Positions 34,897 through 45,620 of a stretch of 64,000 bases of DNA are shown here, piece by piece. The notes under the pieces are model-generated. The model made no database searches. It was not told where the DNA came from and worked only from the letters and a program-made list of their open reading frames with translations. The position numbers and the translations under genes were made by a program. Numbering within the stretch: position 1 is the stretch's first letter; each line of letters starts with the position of its first letter. Source of the DNA: Adineta ricciae (lineage: Eukaryota > Rotifera > Eurotatoria > Adinetida > Adinetidae). The stretch lies in contig CAJNOJ010000121.1 of NCBI GenBank assembly GCA_905250025.1, positions 113,365 to 177,364 of the forward strand, given 5' to 3'.

Positions 34897-35640
34897 AAGT
34901 CATATCGCAATTTTTTTAAAGAAACGCCTATGCATGAAACGAAAGATGTTGTGTTTTTGGATTTCAAATAAAATTGGAGAAAAATCTCTTTTTTTCCAAC
35001 TTTGATTTTGAATAACCAAACAGGGATAAGTGTGACTATTAAATATAGAAGTCGATAACATTGTGAAAAAATGAAACTAACGAGCAAATGCTAAATGAGA
35101 TTTTGAAACATTCAGTTCGACCCTTCATATCGTCATTGAATATACATGAAATTATGACAAGATCGACAAATATAGCCCCTAATGTCATAAAGAAAGTGTA
35201 GTTACAATATGAACTCATTCATTTGTTGATTCTATTTCCGAAACATTCAGGTTTTCCACACTAATAAATAGCACTTTTCTACTGAGGGACAACGATTAGC
35301 TTCTGTTAGCAAATCAATCTAACAAGCAGTGTCGTGAGGATTTTGACGAAATAAATATGAGTAAACACTCTGATGAATTAATGTTTGGATATGTGATGGC
35401 ATTTCTTCAGTACGTTTTCCATGCGATGGAATCAAGTAGAATAGAGTGTGCAAAAACAGTATCATCATATCAATTAACAAAGGATTATACACCTCAATTT
35501 TCAAGTATAACTATAAATGATTGCTTTGTGAAACTGGCTTCTCATTCAAGCCTAATCTACAATGACAACAAAACCATCAAACAGTTGTGTCATTATTGTG
35601 CTTTTGAGGTATTGAAAACTTCTCTTTGTTTTTTAAATTA
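34897..35640. other. Intergenic region, no gene seen
   Basis: Between NHL genes 2 and 3. An open frame enters from 35357 into the Cys-rich exon of gene 3, but its first part has no homology to the other members and is probably not coding. Confidence 0.45.
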
Positions 35641-35649
35641 TACTGAAGA

Positions 35650-37323
35650 TGAATATACTTTTCGTTTGAGTCTCATCTGTTTCTTTGTTCAAGCCAACTG
35701 CCAAGTGAGTGATCATACAATTTCATATGATCGATGTTCAACCAACAGCGCTTGTGGTTGTTTTCCAATGGCTGGTGCTCAGAATGTTGGTGTGTGTGCT
35801 TTTCTCTGGAAGTTCTGTTCACAACTTGTTCCATGTGGACCGTCACAAGACTGTTCTGATAGAGATCATATCTGTATTCATCATCGTCGATGCAGCAATG
35901 ATCCTGTTTGTTATCCATTGTCGATGATGAACGAAAATATCTGTCCGCCAGTAGCCATTGGTAAGTAGAAAGCATTGAAAAGTTTCGATCTAATGATTTT
36001 CACTAATGAATAGCGGCAACAACCACCACTACCGCAACAACAACTACTACTAGAAGTACTACAACGAATAGTAATGTGAACACAGTCAGCATATATACGG
36101 TGATGTCAAAAGTATAGATCGGCCACGAATAGAGTTTCAGAACTCATCTTATCACATATGAATGTGAGATTCGTATATTGTTTTGCTATGTTGTTTTAGA
36201 AGCAAAGTTCACCAATTGGAAACAAAACGGAATGATGGTTGCTGGTAGAAATGCGAGTGGCCAACATTCAACTCCACCTTTAAAGCCCATGGGAATTGCT
36301 TTTGATAAAAACAAGACACTTTTGATTGCTGATCATGACAGCGATCGTATTGTCCGATGGGCATCAGGTGAAATTTATGGAGCAACTGTTGCAGATGGAT
36401 TCGGAAGGGGAAATAAATTTGATCAACTAAATCAACCAACACACATGATCTTTGATGAAGGAAACAATTCATTCATCATTGCTGATTGGGGAAACAGACG
36501 ACTAATTCGATGGATGCATCGATTTGGACAAGAAATTCTACTGCAAAATATTTCTTGTTACGATTTAGCAACAGACAAATTCGGATATCTTTACATCTCT
36601 GATTCGGCTAATGGTGAGGTGAGACGATGGAAAATGACAGAAATCAAAGGAAAACAAGGAGTCTTAGTAGCTGGTGGAAACGGAAAAGGAAATCAATCGA
36701 ACCAATTAGATAATCCTTCCTTTATTTTCATTGACGACGAACAATCAGTATATGTTTCGGACAGATACAATCACCGTGTAATGAAATGGGAGAAGGGTGC
36801 CAAAGAAGGAGCGGCCGTAGCTGGTGGAAATGGAGCTGGAAATTATTCTGAACGACTGGATGAGCCTCAAGGAGTAGTNGGAGTCTTAGTAGCTGGTGGA
36901 AACGGAAAAGGAAATCAATCGAACCAATTAGATAATCCTTCCTTTATTTTCATTGACGACGAACAATCAGTATATGTTTCGGACAGATACAATCACCGTG
37001 TAATGAAATGGGAGAAGGGTGCCAAAGAAGGAGCGGCCGTAGCTGGTGGAAATGGAGCTGGAAATTATTCTGAACGACTGGATGAGCCTCAAGGAGTAGT
37101 TGTTGATGAGTATGGTCGAATCTATGTGACAGATTCTAATAACCACCGAGTAATGCGTTGGAAGAAAGGAATGAAAGAAGGTGAACTCATTGTTGGTGGC
37201 AATGGAAACGGAAATCAACCTAATCAGTTGCATAAACCTATGGATTTATCGTTTGATTCCGAAGGAAATCTGTATGTCGCTGACTGTTTTAATCATCGAG
37301 TGCAAAAGTTTGATTCAATTTAA
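35650..37323 (+). CDS. Secreted Cys-rich/Thr-linker/NHL protein 3
   Basis: Cys-rich exon (to about 35960), Thr-linker exon at about 36014-36070 and NHL exon from 36200. A propeller closely matching gene 1 (GIAFDKNKTLLIADHDSDRI) ends with VADCFNHRVQKFDSI. The region 36880-37100 repeats 36658-36878 exactly after an 'n', which adds about two false blades; the real propeller is shorter by about 74 residues. The start is uncertain: a hydrophobic stretch (RLSLICFFVQA) precedes the Cys-rich module, with an ATG at about 35650 out of register, so the first exon may differ from the annotated one. Confidence 0.78.
36658..36878. repeat. 221-bp exact repeat at contig join, left copy
   Basis: Identical to 36880-37100 and separated from it by one 'n'. 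Exact identity and placement at a join indicate an unmerged contig overlap. Confidence 0.9.
36880..37100. repeat. 221-bp exact repeat at contig join, right copy
   Basis: Partner of 36658-36878. It should be collapsed when judging the length of NHL protein 3. Confidence 0.9.
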
Positions 37324-37992
37324 TAAAATTCTCATAGAGAAAAACGTCAAAAACTTTTTTCAAGAGAAGAATTTTAAATGAAAAATAAATTTGAAGCTAC
37401 CTTGTTTATTTTCGCAGTGAATGATTTTTGTTTTAGGAAAACCAAATTAGTATCAAAACTGATTCTCGAAATGTTTCAAAATAAATACAACTGAAAAAAG
37501 GTATGCAATATATTTGAAACAAATAATAGAATTTTAGTATATACGTTCTCATACATTCGTTTAAGGTTTTACTTTCGTAGAGGCTACGTTTATGTTGGTA
37601 GGAAATGCGGTAAACCGCTTAGATCAAACATAACTTGGCCTAACGATCTCGTAAGACCATACTCGGAATCATGCAACTGCATAACTATTAAACCGGTGCC
37701 TTTTACTGGCAATGCGATTTGTCGTTGACAAGATTCAGTATGACGTCGACCAAAAAAACAAAATCACCACTTCAATTATCGAAGGATTACCCAGCTCATT
37801 TTTCGATTTTTAGAAATCATGGTAAATGGCAGCTATATATCGCTAGGAGCACGAGTATAGTATCATTGCAAGCTATTTTTCATCCAAATCCAATTTACGA
37901 CTATGACAGAAACAAAAATTAGTTGCTCTGTTTTTGTCTTTTTAAGGTAGTGAAAAATTACGTTCGATTTGAATTCGATTCATCGATCAAAA
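37324..37992. other. Intergenic region, no gene seen
   Basis: AT-rich spacer between NHL genes 3 and 4. It should hold the gene 4 promoter. No coding region supported. Confidence 0.45.
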
Positions 37993-39959
37993 ATGTTTCA
38001 TCTTAGCTTGGTTAATTTGTTTGTCCTAGTCAACTCTGAAGTATGTACCAAAACAGATCCATACGGCCGATGTTCGACAAATAGTGCTTGTGGATGCTTT
38101 CCAATGGCAGGTGCTCAGAATGCTGGCGTTTGTGCATTTCTCTGGAAGTTTTGTTCTCAACTCATTCCATGCGAATCATCACAAGATTGTTCACAACCAG
38201 ATCATATCTGTGTCCATCACCATCGATGTAACCATCGCCCTGTTTGTTATCCCTTGCTGATGGCCAATGAAGCTATCTGTCCGCCAATATCACCCAGTAG
38301 GTAGAAAATATATACTTCGACTTGATATAGAGTCTTCAATGAAAATAATTTCTATTGATGAATAGTAACAAGCACTACGACTACCCAAATCCTAGAGACT
38401 ACAACCACAAGTAAGCTCATTGTAATGCTTTAAGCTGGGTTACTGCAGCTATAGAGACGGGAAACTATGATTTGAATATGCTTCATCCGAGTTCATGAAA
38501 AATCGGAGAAAACATCTGAATCGGAAGAATATAAATATAGCTGTATTCTGCATGTGATATAAAATTATGGAGAACAAGTTTTATTGACTATTTCTCAAAA
38601 AATGAAAATGCCTACAGTATATAGCTCAAATGTCTGGCCAGAGATAGTTCAAATCTGTTTATGAGACTAAAAGTGACCCTAAAGAATATTCTCCTTCGTT
38701 TGACTTTTGATTAGCTATGGATAACACATAAGTGCTCGCTATGCATCTTTATAGCTTTGATTGCCTGCCAAAATAAAAGAAATAAATTTTACAAGATATC
38801 ATCGACAATCATCTTATTTTCTTTTTTAGGTATAAAATTGAACAACTGGGAACAAAATGGTCAGACTGTTGCAGGAGGAAATCAAAAAGGGGACAATTTA
38901 AATCAACTTTATGCCGCCCAGGGAATCTTCATTGATCAGAATAACGATCTTTTCGTTGCTGACACTCAGAATAATCGCATTATGAAATGGAAACCAAATG
39001 CGACTGAAGGAACGATTGTTGCTGGTGGAAATGAGACAGGAAAAGGAATAGCTAAACTGAATAGACCTACTGATATTATTGTTGTTTCACAAGATAATTC
39101 ATTGATCATTGCTGACTGGGGCAACTGGCAGGTAGTTCAATGGTTCAATCAAACTTATCAAGAAGTTCTCATCCAAAATATCATTTGTCATAGCGTGAAA
39201 ATTGATAAATATGGATTTCTCTATGCTTCTGATTTAAACAATCACGAAGTGCGACGATGGAAGATGGGAGACGTCAAAGGGAAAAAAGGAACAGTAGTTG
39301 CTGGTGGAAATGGAATAGGAAGCGACTCGAAACATTTGAATAAGCCCACTTTCATTTTCGTCGATGATGAACAATCAGTTTATGTCAGTGACTGGGGAAA
39401 TCATCGTGTCATGAAATGGGGAAAAGATGCAAGATATGGAATACTCGTAGCCGGTGGATATGGAAAAGGAAGTCGTCTTAGTCAGTTGGATAGTCCGAGT
39501 GGGCTGTTTGTTGACCATGCTGGTCATACTTACATAGCAGATTATAATAATCATCGAGTNAATAAGCCCACTTTCATTTTCGTCGATGATGAACAATCAG
39601 TTTATGTCAGTGACTGGGGAAATCATCGTGTCATGAAATGGGGAAAAGATGCAAGATATGGAATACTCGTAGCCGGTGGATATGGAAAAGGAAGTCGTCT
39701 TAGTCAGTTGGATAGTCCGAGTGGGCTGTTTGTTGACCATGCTGGTCATACTTACATAGCAGATTATAATAATCATCGAGTGGTACGTTGGAGTCAAGGA
39801 AAGAGAGAAGGTGAACTGATTGTTGGTGGCAATGGGATTGGAAATCAATCAAATCAACTGAACATAGCCAGTGGTGTAACATTTGATGTAGAAGGAAATC
39901 TTTACGTCACTGATTATTTTAATCATCGAGTGCAAAAATTTGGTTTAATTTCTCAATAA
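37993..39959 (+). CDS. Secreted Cys-rich/Thr-linker/NHL protein 4
   Basis: The clearest start of the family: ATG at 37993 codes for a signal peptide (MFHLSLVNLFVLVNS) followed by the Cys-rich module (CSTNSACGCFPMAGAQNAGV) to 38296. The linker exon 38366-38410 codes for ITSTTTTQILETTTT. The NHL exon from 38830 opens IKLNNWEQNGQTVAGGNQ and has regular blades (LFVADTQNNRIMKWK, VYVSDWGNHRVMKWG, LYVTDYFNHRVQKFG). A 221-bp exact repeat across the 'n' at 39560 adds false blades; the true protein is probably about 430 aa. The gene is more diverged from genes 1-3 than they are from each other. A second copy of its 3' end is at 48835-49199. Confidence 0.85.
39339..39559. repeat. 221-bp exact repeat at contig join, left copy
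   Basis: Identical to 39561-39781, with one 'n' between. The same length as the repeat at 36658, which points to a fixed overlap created in assembly. Confidence 0.9.
39561..39781. repeat. 221-bp exact repeat at contig join, right copy
   Basis: Partner of 39339-39559; collapse to read NHL protein 4 correctly. Confidence 0.9.
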
Positions 39960-40248
39960 AATTTTCATTCAAAGTTCTTACGAACTTTTGTGCTCTGTCA
40001 TATTTGTCGCTCTAAACACTTCGATCTCAACAACCAAAATGCCCATGAAAGTTTATTGGACTCACAAACTGATTCGACTTTTTATATTGTATTTTATGAT
40101 GCTTTTTTTGCTCTTATCATACATCACATGCAATATATTTTACCTAAGAAAACAAGCTCAAACAGACTTTTGATTCTTGTCTACGTCTTTGAATAGTGCG
40201 ACGGAGACCACTGATAGTATAAAGAGCAATTCCTTTTCTTCCCGCTAG

Positions 40249-41030
40249 GCAAATCTGAATTTCGAGTTGGATGGTTCTTGCAGCAATTGCGGGAATATTC
40301 ACTATCGGTACTGCTCTAAAAGGTCTAAACGACATTTACAATACATTCAGCAGAAAAACAGATGTTACCCAAATAAGACGTAACACGAATGGTCATCTCA
40401 TACACCGCGGCAGATCGGACACAAATCACGAAATCACGAACATTATTCATGGTGTACACGCTATCTTCGAACAATCATTTGTAGCCGTCGTCGGCTTTTT
40501 CTTGTTAGTGTTCTTGATTTTCACAATATTATGTTTCGTTTCTTTACTCTCTCCACAATCAAACGTTGCTTCGATTCTACATTCAACCATGTTCATTGCT
40601 ACTCTTGGCATTATAGATCGTGCAGTGAGCGTTCATGTGAAAGGAAAGGAAGTCAACTACTCGTTATCAGTTCAAGCAATGAAAATGATCACTGTCGTTA
40701 TACTCTCTGTATATTATTTTCCCGGTACTTCAGAGCGGGATACGATATTTTTTTGATCATGGTACTCTCCTTCTTCTACCAATACTATATTTCTATGTTC
40801 AAAAGATGAGAGATTCTCTTAATGAAGCTGGATCTTGGAATTTTATTCAATATTAGCTTTTCGGATGGATAGGTGTGGATATGATGATTGTATCTACTAT
40901 CATTTTAATCTTATGTGCCTGGCTCTGTCGTCTTATTTTCAAGATTTTATCATACTTGAGTGTGAGTATGACATCTATATTGATTCCTATTCTTGTCATA
41001 CTGTTCTATATCTTACGGCCTGGACGATAA
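40249..41030 (+). pseudogene. Multi-pass membrane protein, copy 1 (decayed)
   Basis: After a possible acceptor (ccgctag at 40248) the frame codes for IAGIFTIGTALKGLNDIYN, then membrane segments VVGFFLLVFLIFTILCFVSLL, LHSTMFIATLGIID and MITVVILSVYYF, then LLLLPILYFYVQ and, beyond a TAG, MMIVSTIILILCAWL and ILIPILVILFYIL, ending LRPGR. In total six to seven membrane segments. Compared with copy 2, a TGA precedes the first ATG and an 18-bp deletion with a frameshift follows SERDTIF. The TAG after FIQY is shared by both copies and may be removed by a 60-bp intron with an unusual GTTCAA donor. A short hydrophobic frame at 40039-40173 lies upstream and may be a first exon. Family not recognised. 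Confidence 0.55.
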
Positions 41031-41078
41031 GTAATATCTGTCAACATTGAACAGACGACAAAATAGCAGTTGTGATTA

Positions 41079-41241
41079 TTTTTTGATATTAACTATATTC
41101 ATGAGTTTCGAAATGATCTCGATCTACCTCATAAGTCTTTTCGTTATTTTACTTTCGACTAAGAGAGTGTGACAGTGACAACTATACGTGAAGCAGAATC
41201 TATTTGACTTAAAAGCAGATTTACTGATTCAAATGTGAAAT
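41079..41241. repeat. Repeat beside gap, left copy
   Basis: About 165 bp homologous to the sequence from 41260 on, with small indels and substitutions, separated by an 18-N gap. The divergence suggests two alleles joined end to end. Confidence 0.8.
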
Positions 41242-41259
41242 NNNNNNNNNNNNNNNNNN
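41242..41259. other. Assembly gap (18 N)
   Basis: A run of N between diverged copies of the same non-coding sequence. Confidence 0.95.
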
Positions 41260-41430
41260 TTTTTTGATATTAACTATTTTCATGAGTTTCGAAATGATCT
41301 CGATCTATACCTCATAAGTCTTTTCGTTATTTTACTTTCGACTAAGAGAACGTGTGAGAGTGACAACTATACATGAAGCAGAATCTATTTGACTTAAAGA
41401 CAGATTTACTGATCCAAATGTGAAATGTTC

Positions 41431-42573
41431 TTATGGTTGATATAAAAAAGATCATATTAGCAATCATTTCATTCTTGTCTTGTTTGATTTCTGTTTTCTG
41501 CGTATAACAACGAATCAAACTAAAAACATTATACATAACTCGCGAACAGTAATCCTTCTTTCCTGCATATTTCGATTTATATCTACGATAAAAACGTGTT
41601 TACCTTGTAAGATGGATAGAAATCAATCCTCTCGCTGTTACAATCGTCAGGTAACGTCAACGATATTTATGTATAGAATGGGTTGTTGACCATCCAATAT
41701 GTATACATATATCCCTTCGAATCGATATGAAAAGAAAATCAGTTCACATTCCCTTCGAGAAAAATACGAAGATTCTTGTTAAGAATTTTATGATAATCAA
41801 AGAAGAACTTAAAAGATGTGAATCGAAAACAATGTGATCTGAATGAATTTCCTGGTCATCAGAGAATTTTGTAAAAGATATTTCAGGACTTTTCAAATAA
41901 AAACAAAATTGAAATTTGAACGAAATAAAATAAACGAATTGAGAGTTTAATTTAAAACAAAACTTTCCTCAGCGACTTTTACATACATTAAAGAATCACT
42001 TGGCAATAAAAAAAGGCTTTCTTACAAGTCAACTATTGATTGTTTCTGTATCGGATGAAAAATTTGCACGAGGCAAAAATAACTTCTACGATGGAATAAA
42101 GGATACCTTGCCTTTGTGTATAAAAATTTTTGATACTATGATTCAAAGAATTGTACAACTGAAAATTCCCATTGTGCAGAAAGAGAAATGAATATTCGAA
42201 CGGATCGGGATCGCTTGATCTTTATATTTTCGGAATTATTTCATTTAGTTTTTCATCAAATAGGAAAAAATCTTCTCAAATGATTTGCCGTATTCTTCAT
42301 CGATTTATCAAGAAAATTGCATAGAAAAAAATGAATTTTCTTCGATTTTGTATCTGTTGTTATTATCGAATGAATTGTTTGTATTTCGTAAAATATAATA
42401 AGAAAGAAGAGATATGTTACGTCGACTTGGAAGAAATATCACAAGTGAAAATACACAGGAAAATTTTCAAAATTATTTCGTTATTTGTTTGTGATGTAAT
42501 CAACGAAAAGCGAATAAGTTTTTCATCTTTAAAAACTCATATTTCTTTCATAAAACTTGTCATTTCGCATAGA
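41431..42573. other. Intergenic region, no gene seen
   Basis: Homology to the second segment (50500 on) fades at about 41700-41720. No supported coding region. Confidence 0.45.
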
Positions 42574-43200
42574 ATGGCACTAGTAAATAACAAAACACAA
42601 TGTTGTGTTTGTAACAAACATAAAGTGACATTTTCTTGTTCAAATCATTTCTGCTTTGAAGATTCAACACAACTATCAATAATTAAGCTCAAATCAATCG
42701 AAAACAACCAAATTCTTCGTTAACGAAACGAATCGATCAGTAGGAAAAGAATTCGATAAAGCTGATTCAACAAACAGTTATTTAAAAAATGCGGAGGATT
42801 TCGCGGTGATATTCAGAAGACATCCAACGAATTTTATTAGAGAAATCAAAGAAATTCAAGAAGAAACTGAAGTGAGCGAGAAGATTTTGAACAATTTCAA
42901 AGCAAAAAGAATGGAAACTACAAAAGAATTCATCGGAAATCTTTCTTGAAGAAGAAAATTCACAAATATTCACCAAAAGAACCTCCTGTATCAGTCTTTT
43001 CTCATTGACAATGCCACTGAATGAATTCACATCATACAGAAAATAAGTTTGCGCTTCCTTTTTGTAGAATCAAAGATCAGAAAATGAAACTACTGTTGCT
43101 GGTGGAAATGGAAAAGGAGGCCAAACATAATCAGTTCAAGTGTTCAACATTGATCTTTGCTAATAATAAACAATCTGTTTATAATTCTTACATTATCGAG
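42574..43200 (+). pseudogene. B-box/coiled-coil/NHL (TRIM-like) relic
   Basis: ATG at 42574 starts MALVNNKTQCCVCNKHKVTF, then FSCSNHFCFED, matching the short Cys/His finger that opens many bdelloid NHL proteins. A Glu/Lys-rich coiled-coil-like stretch follows in changing frames (EIKEIQEETEV at about 42840). An NHL blade ends it (TTVAGGNGKGG, then NKQSVYN at about 43090-43190). Several frame changes and stops are needed to follow it, and most of the propeller is gone. A decayed member of the intracellular NHL family, distinct from the secreted Cys-rich family nearby. Confidence 0.6.
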
Positions 43201-43338
43201 TTGTCATATATCCATAAATAATATCCAGACAAGAAAAGAAATTCAAAGGATTATCTGTTCTTTTATTCATATAAAAAACAGAAAAGAGTATAAAACAATT
43301 CTTCTCATAGTCGTTGATAATTGATCGTAGATATTTAT

Positions 43339-43479
43339 CCCCAGGTCGATCATTCCGGCGACTGGATCCGTTGAAATCTGAGTCGGTTCCGGTACAGCTC
43401 TTCTCGATTCCAGCAAGTTCCGGCAGGTTCCTTGCCGCTGGATTCCGGCTGGAACCGACCGTGCCATAATAACCTGGGT
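43339..43479. mobile_element. Short GC-rich element or remnant
   Basis: About 140 bp rich in TTCCGG words, bounded by CCCAGGT at the left and ACCTGGG at the right, an inverted pair. It stands out from AT-rich flanks and shares vocabulary with the islands at 14385 and 15100. No target duplication was seen, so its status as an element is tentative. Confidence 0.35.
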
Positions 43480-44374
43480 CGATACACTTTTTTAAGTGAA
43501 TTTTCTATGAACTGTATTAGTTCATCGACTTTTCCTGATAATAATTCACTAAAGTAAAAAACGGTGATCAGTATCGGTTCAGAATGTGAAGTATTCTTAC
43601 TGATTATTTTTCATAAAGCAATCTTGCTTAAATACACCTGAGAAACCCTTAGGACCATGAGTCTAGAAATACCGTACAATCATGATTAGGTATAAAGTGA
43701 ATTCAATACATACAAATAGAAAATGTAAAATTGTAGGTTCAAATCGAAATTCACATGTAATTTCATGGTTTTCTTTTACGTAGTCGATAACGATCAAACC
43801 ATCATGAAAAATCTCCCACTCCCACGGAATGAATTCACTGACCTAAAAACAAAAAGGAATATTTTCTTTGGCGGAATTTTCTCTCACTTCATTCTTGTAA
43901 ATGACCTTCAGTCCTTCTCGAATGAACACATAATGCACTACCGGGATAAATTTTGTCATGGGATGTAAGCCGTAGTAAGGAAGATATAAGTTTACCATTG
44001 TAGATAGAAATAGAAATGGAAAGTTCTCCATGTTCTAAAATGATCGATTAGGACAAGTGTTTTCAAAAGCGAAGTTTTTTTTCTGTTTAGATGGTTATCA
44101 ATGAAAAATAAAACCAAAATACGAATCTTTCGGAGTTATTCGTGTGAATATTCACTAGAATGAAGATCGAATAGAAAGAGGATCACATTCTCTCGAGATA
44201 TCGGCTAATTCAAATAAGAAAACACGTGTGAATGAATGAATGAATGAATCCACTATCTCTCTGTTTTCTCTTACGATAAATCTTTTCGGGAACGATACGT
44301 ATTGCGTCATTTCTCTGTTTCGAGTGATATGTAACTTTATGCAGTTTCTTTTTTCCGTCGTGTTAAATGTCTTC
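43480..44374. other. Intergenic region with a TGAA tetranucleotide run
   Basis: No gene supported. A run of TGAA units lies at about 44229-44249. Confidence 0.45.
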
Positions 44375-44902
44375 TAGTGGCGGAGCCAGGATTTTATAGG
44401 GTACTGGATCTCCGTTCCAGAGCATGGGTCCCAGTTAAAACTAATGGAGGATAATATTGGTGACAAATGATGAGTTTCCGCCAAGTGATTTTTGCAATCG
44501 AAGTTTGCCAAAAAAATTAGCATTTTCCTGTGCCCTACCAGAAAATCTTCAATACTGTTAACAGTGTCTCATTTTTGAAAATGCTATAGAAAGCTACATC
44601 AAATTTCATCGACAGATTTCAAATTTCATTCAAAAATGCATTTTTGAATGAAATTTGAAATCTGTCGATGAAATTTGATGTAGCTTTCTATAGCATTTTC
44701 AAAAATGAGACACTGTTAACAGTATTGAAGATTTTCTGGTAGGGCGCAGGAAAATGCTAATTTTTTTGGCAAACTTTGATTGCAAAAATCACTTGGCGGA
44801 AACTCATCATTTGTCACCAATATTATCCTCCATTAGTTTTAACTGGGACCCATGCTCTGGAACGGAGATCCAGTACCCTATAAAATCCTGGTTCCGCCAC
44901 TA
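44375..44902. mobile_element. Fold-back hAT MITE, 528 bp, almost a perfect palindrome
   Basis: The ends are TAGTGGCGGAGCCAGG and its inverse with one mismatch, a classic hAT terminus. It is flanked by identical 8-bp duplications ATGTCTTC (44367-44374 and 44903-44910). The two 264-bp arms are complementary over their full length around the centre at 44638/44639, with only about three mismatches noticed. No coding capacity. Near-identity of arms and intact duplications indicate a young insertion. Confidence 0.92.
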
Positions 44903-44910
44903 ATGTCTTC

Positions 44911-45620
44911 GTTCTCCCTCGATATATTCTCACTATTGCAATCAATACGATTGTTCGTATTTAACCGTTGCGCAGTACCGACCGGGGTCATTTTTATCTA
45001 TTCTGTTCGAGGTATACAAGAAAACAAAAATAGTCGCTACTGCAAGAATTAAAAACAAGATTTTATCGATTTCTTGATAAATATCGAAACCCTAGTTTGA
45101 ATTTTTTGTCATTGAAAGTCTCAATTGTTTTTTGAATAAGTTTTCTCTTTTCACAGATCGATGAAAAAGTCCACAGGGGAAACCTACATCTGTAAAACAA
45201 AAGTTAGACAACAAATCCAAAGGATCAGTTCGTTCAAAGTAAAATATCTCGTGTTCACATTGAATCAAACTAATCGTGATAGGATCGTTTTTTTCCCAAA
45301 TTCTCCTTTTAATCTTTCAAATCAAGAACTTCGATGTAATACTTCTCTCCAATTTACTTCTAAAAATTCAACAGGTTTTTCTCTTTGACATAGTTCACCA
45401 AGAGGAACAAACAATATACATTCCATGGATTTTCGAAAGTGATCTACTCTAAATTATCATAACATTAACCGGAGAGTTCGCTGTGATCGCAGACCAACAC
45501 TTTTTTCTAACGTAAGTGCTTTTTACTTGCCTTCAGCGATGAGTTGTCTTCATGTCAACCTTAAGTAGTAGATAAGATGTTCAAAATCAATCATTTATTC
45601 AAAACAGAACTTTCGAATTA
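44911..45620. other. Intergenic region, no gene seen
   Basis: Contains short open frames without homology or good codon character. It probably includes the 3' end of the F-box transcript. Confidence 0.45.

Noticed and set aside
36178-37323. An unusually long NHL propeller in protein 3 (and likewise protein 4)
   Set aside because: The extra blades come from 221-bp exact repeats across an 'n'; assembly artefact.
43765-44031. Open frames on both strands near 43.8-44.0 kb
   Set aside because: Overlapping frames with no homology, no splice context and AT-rich composition.
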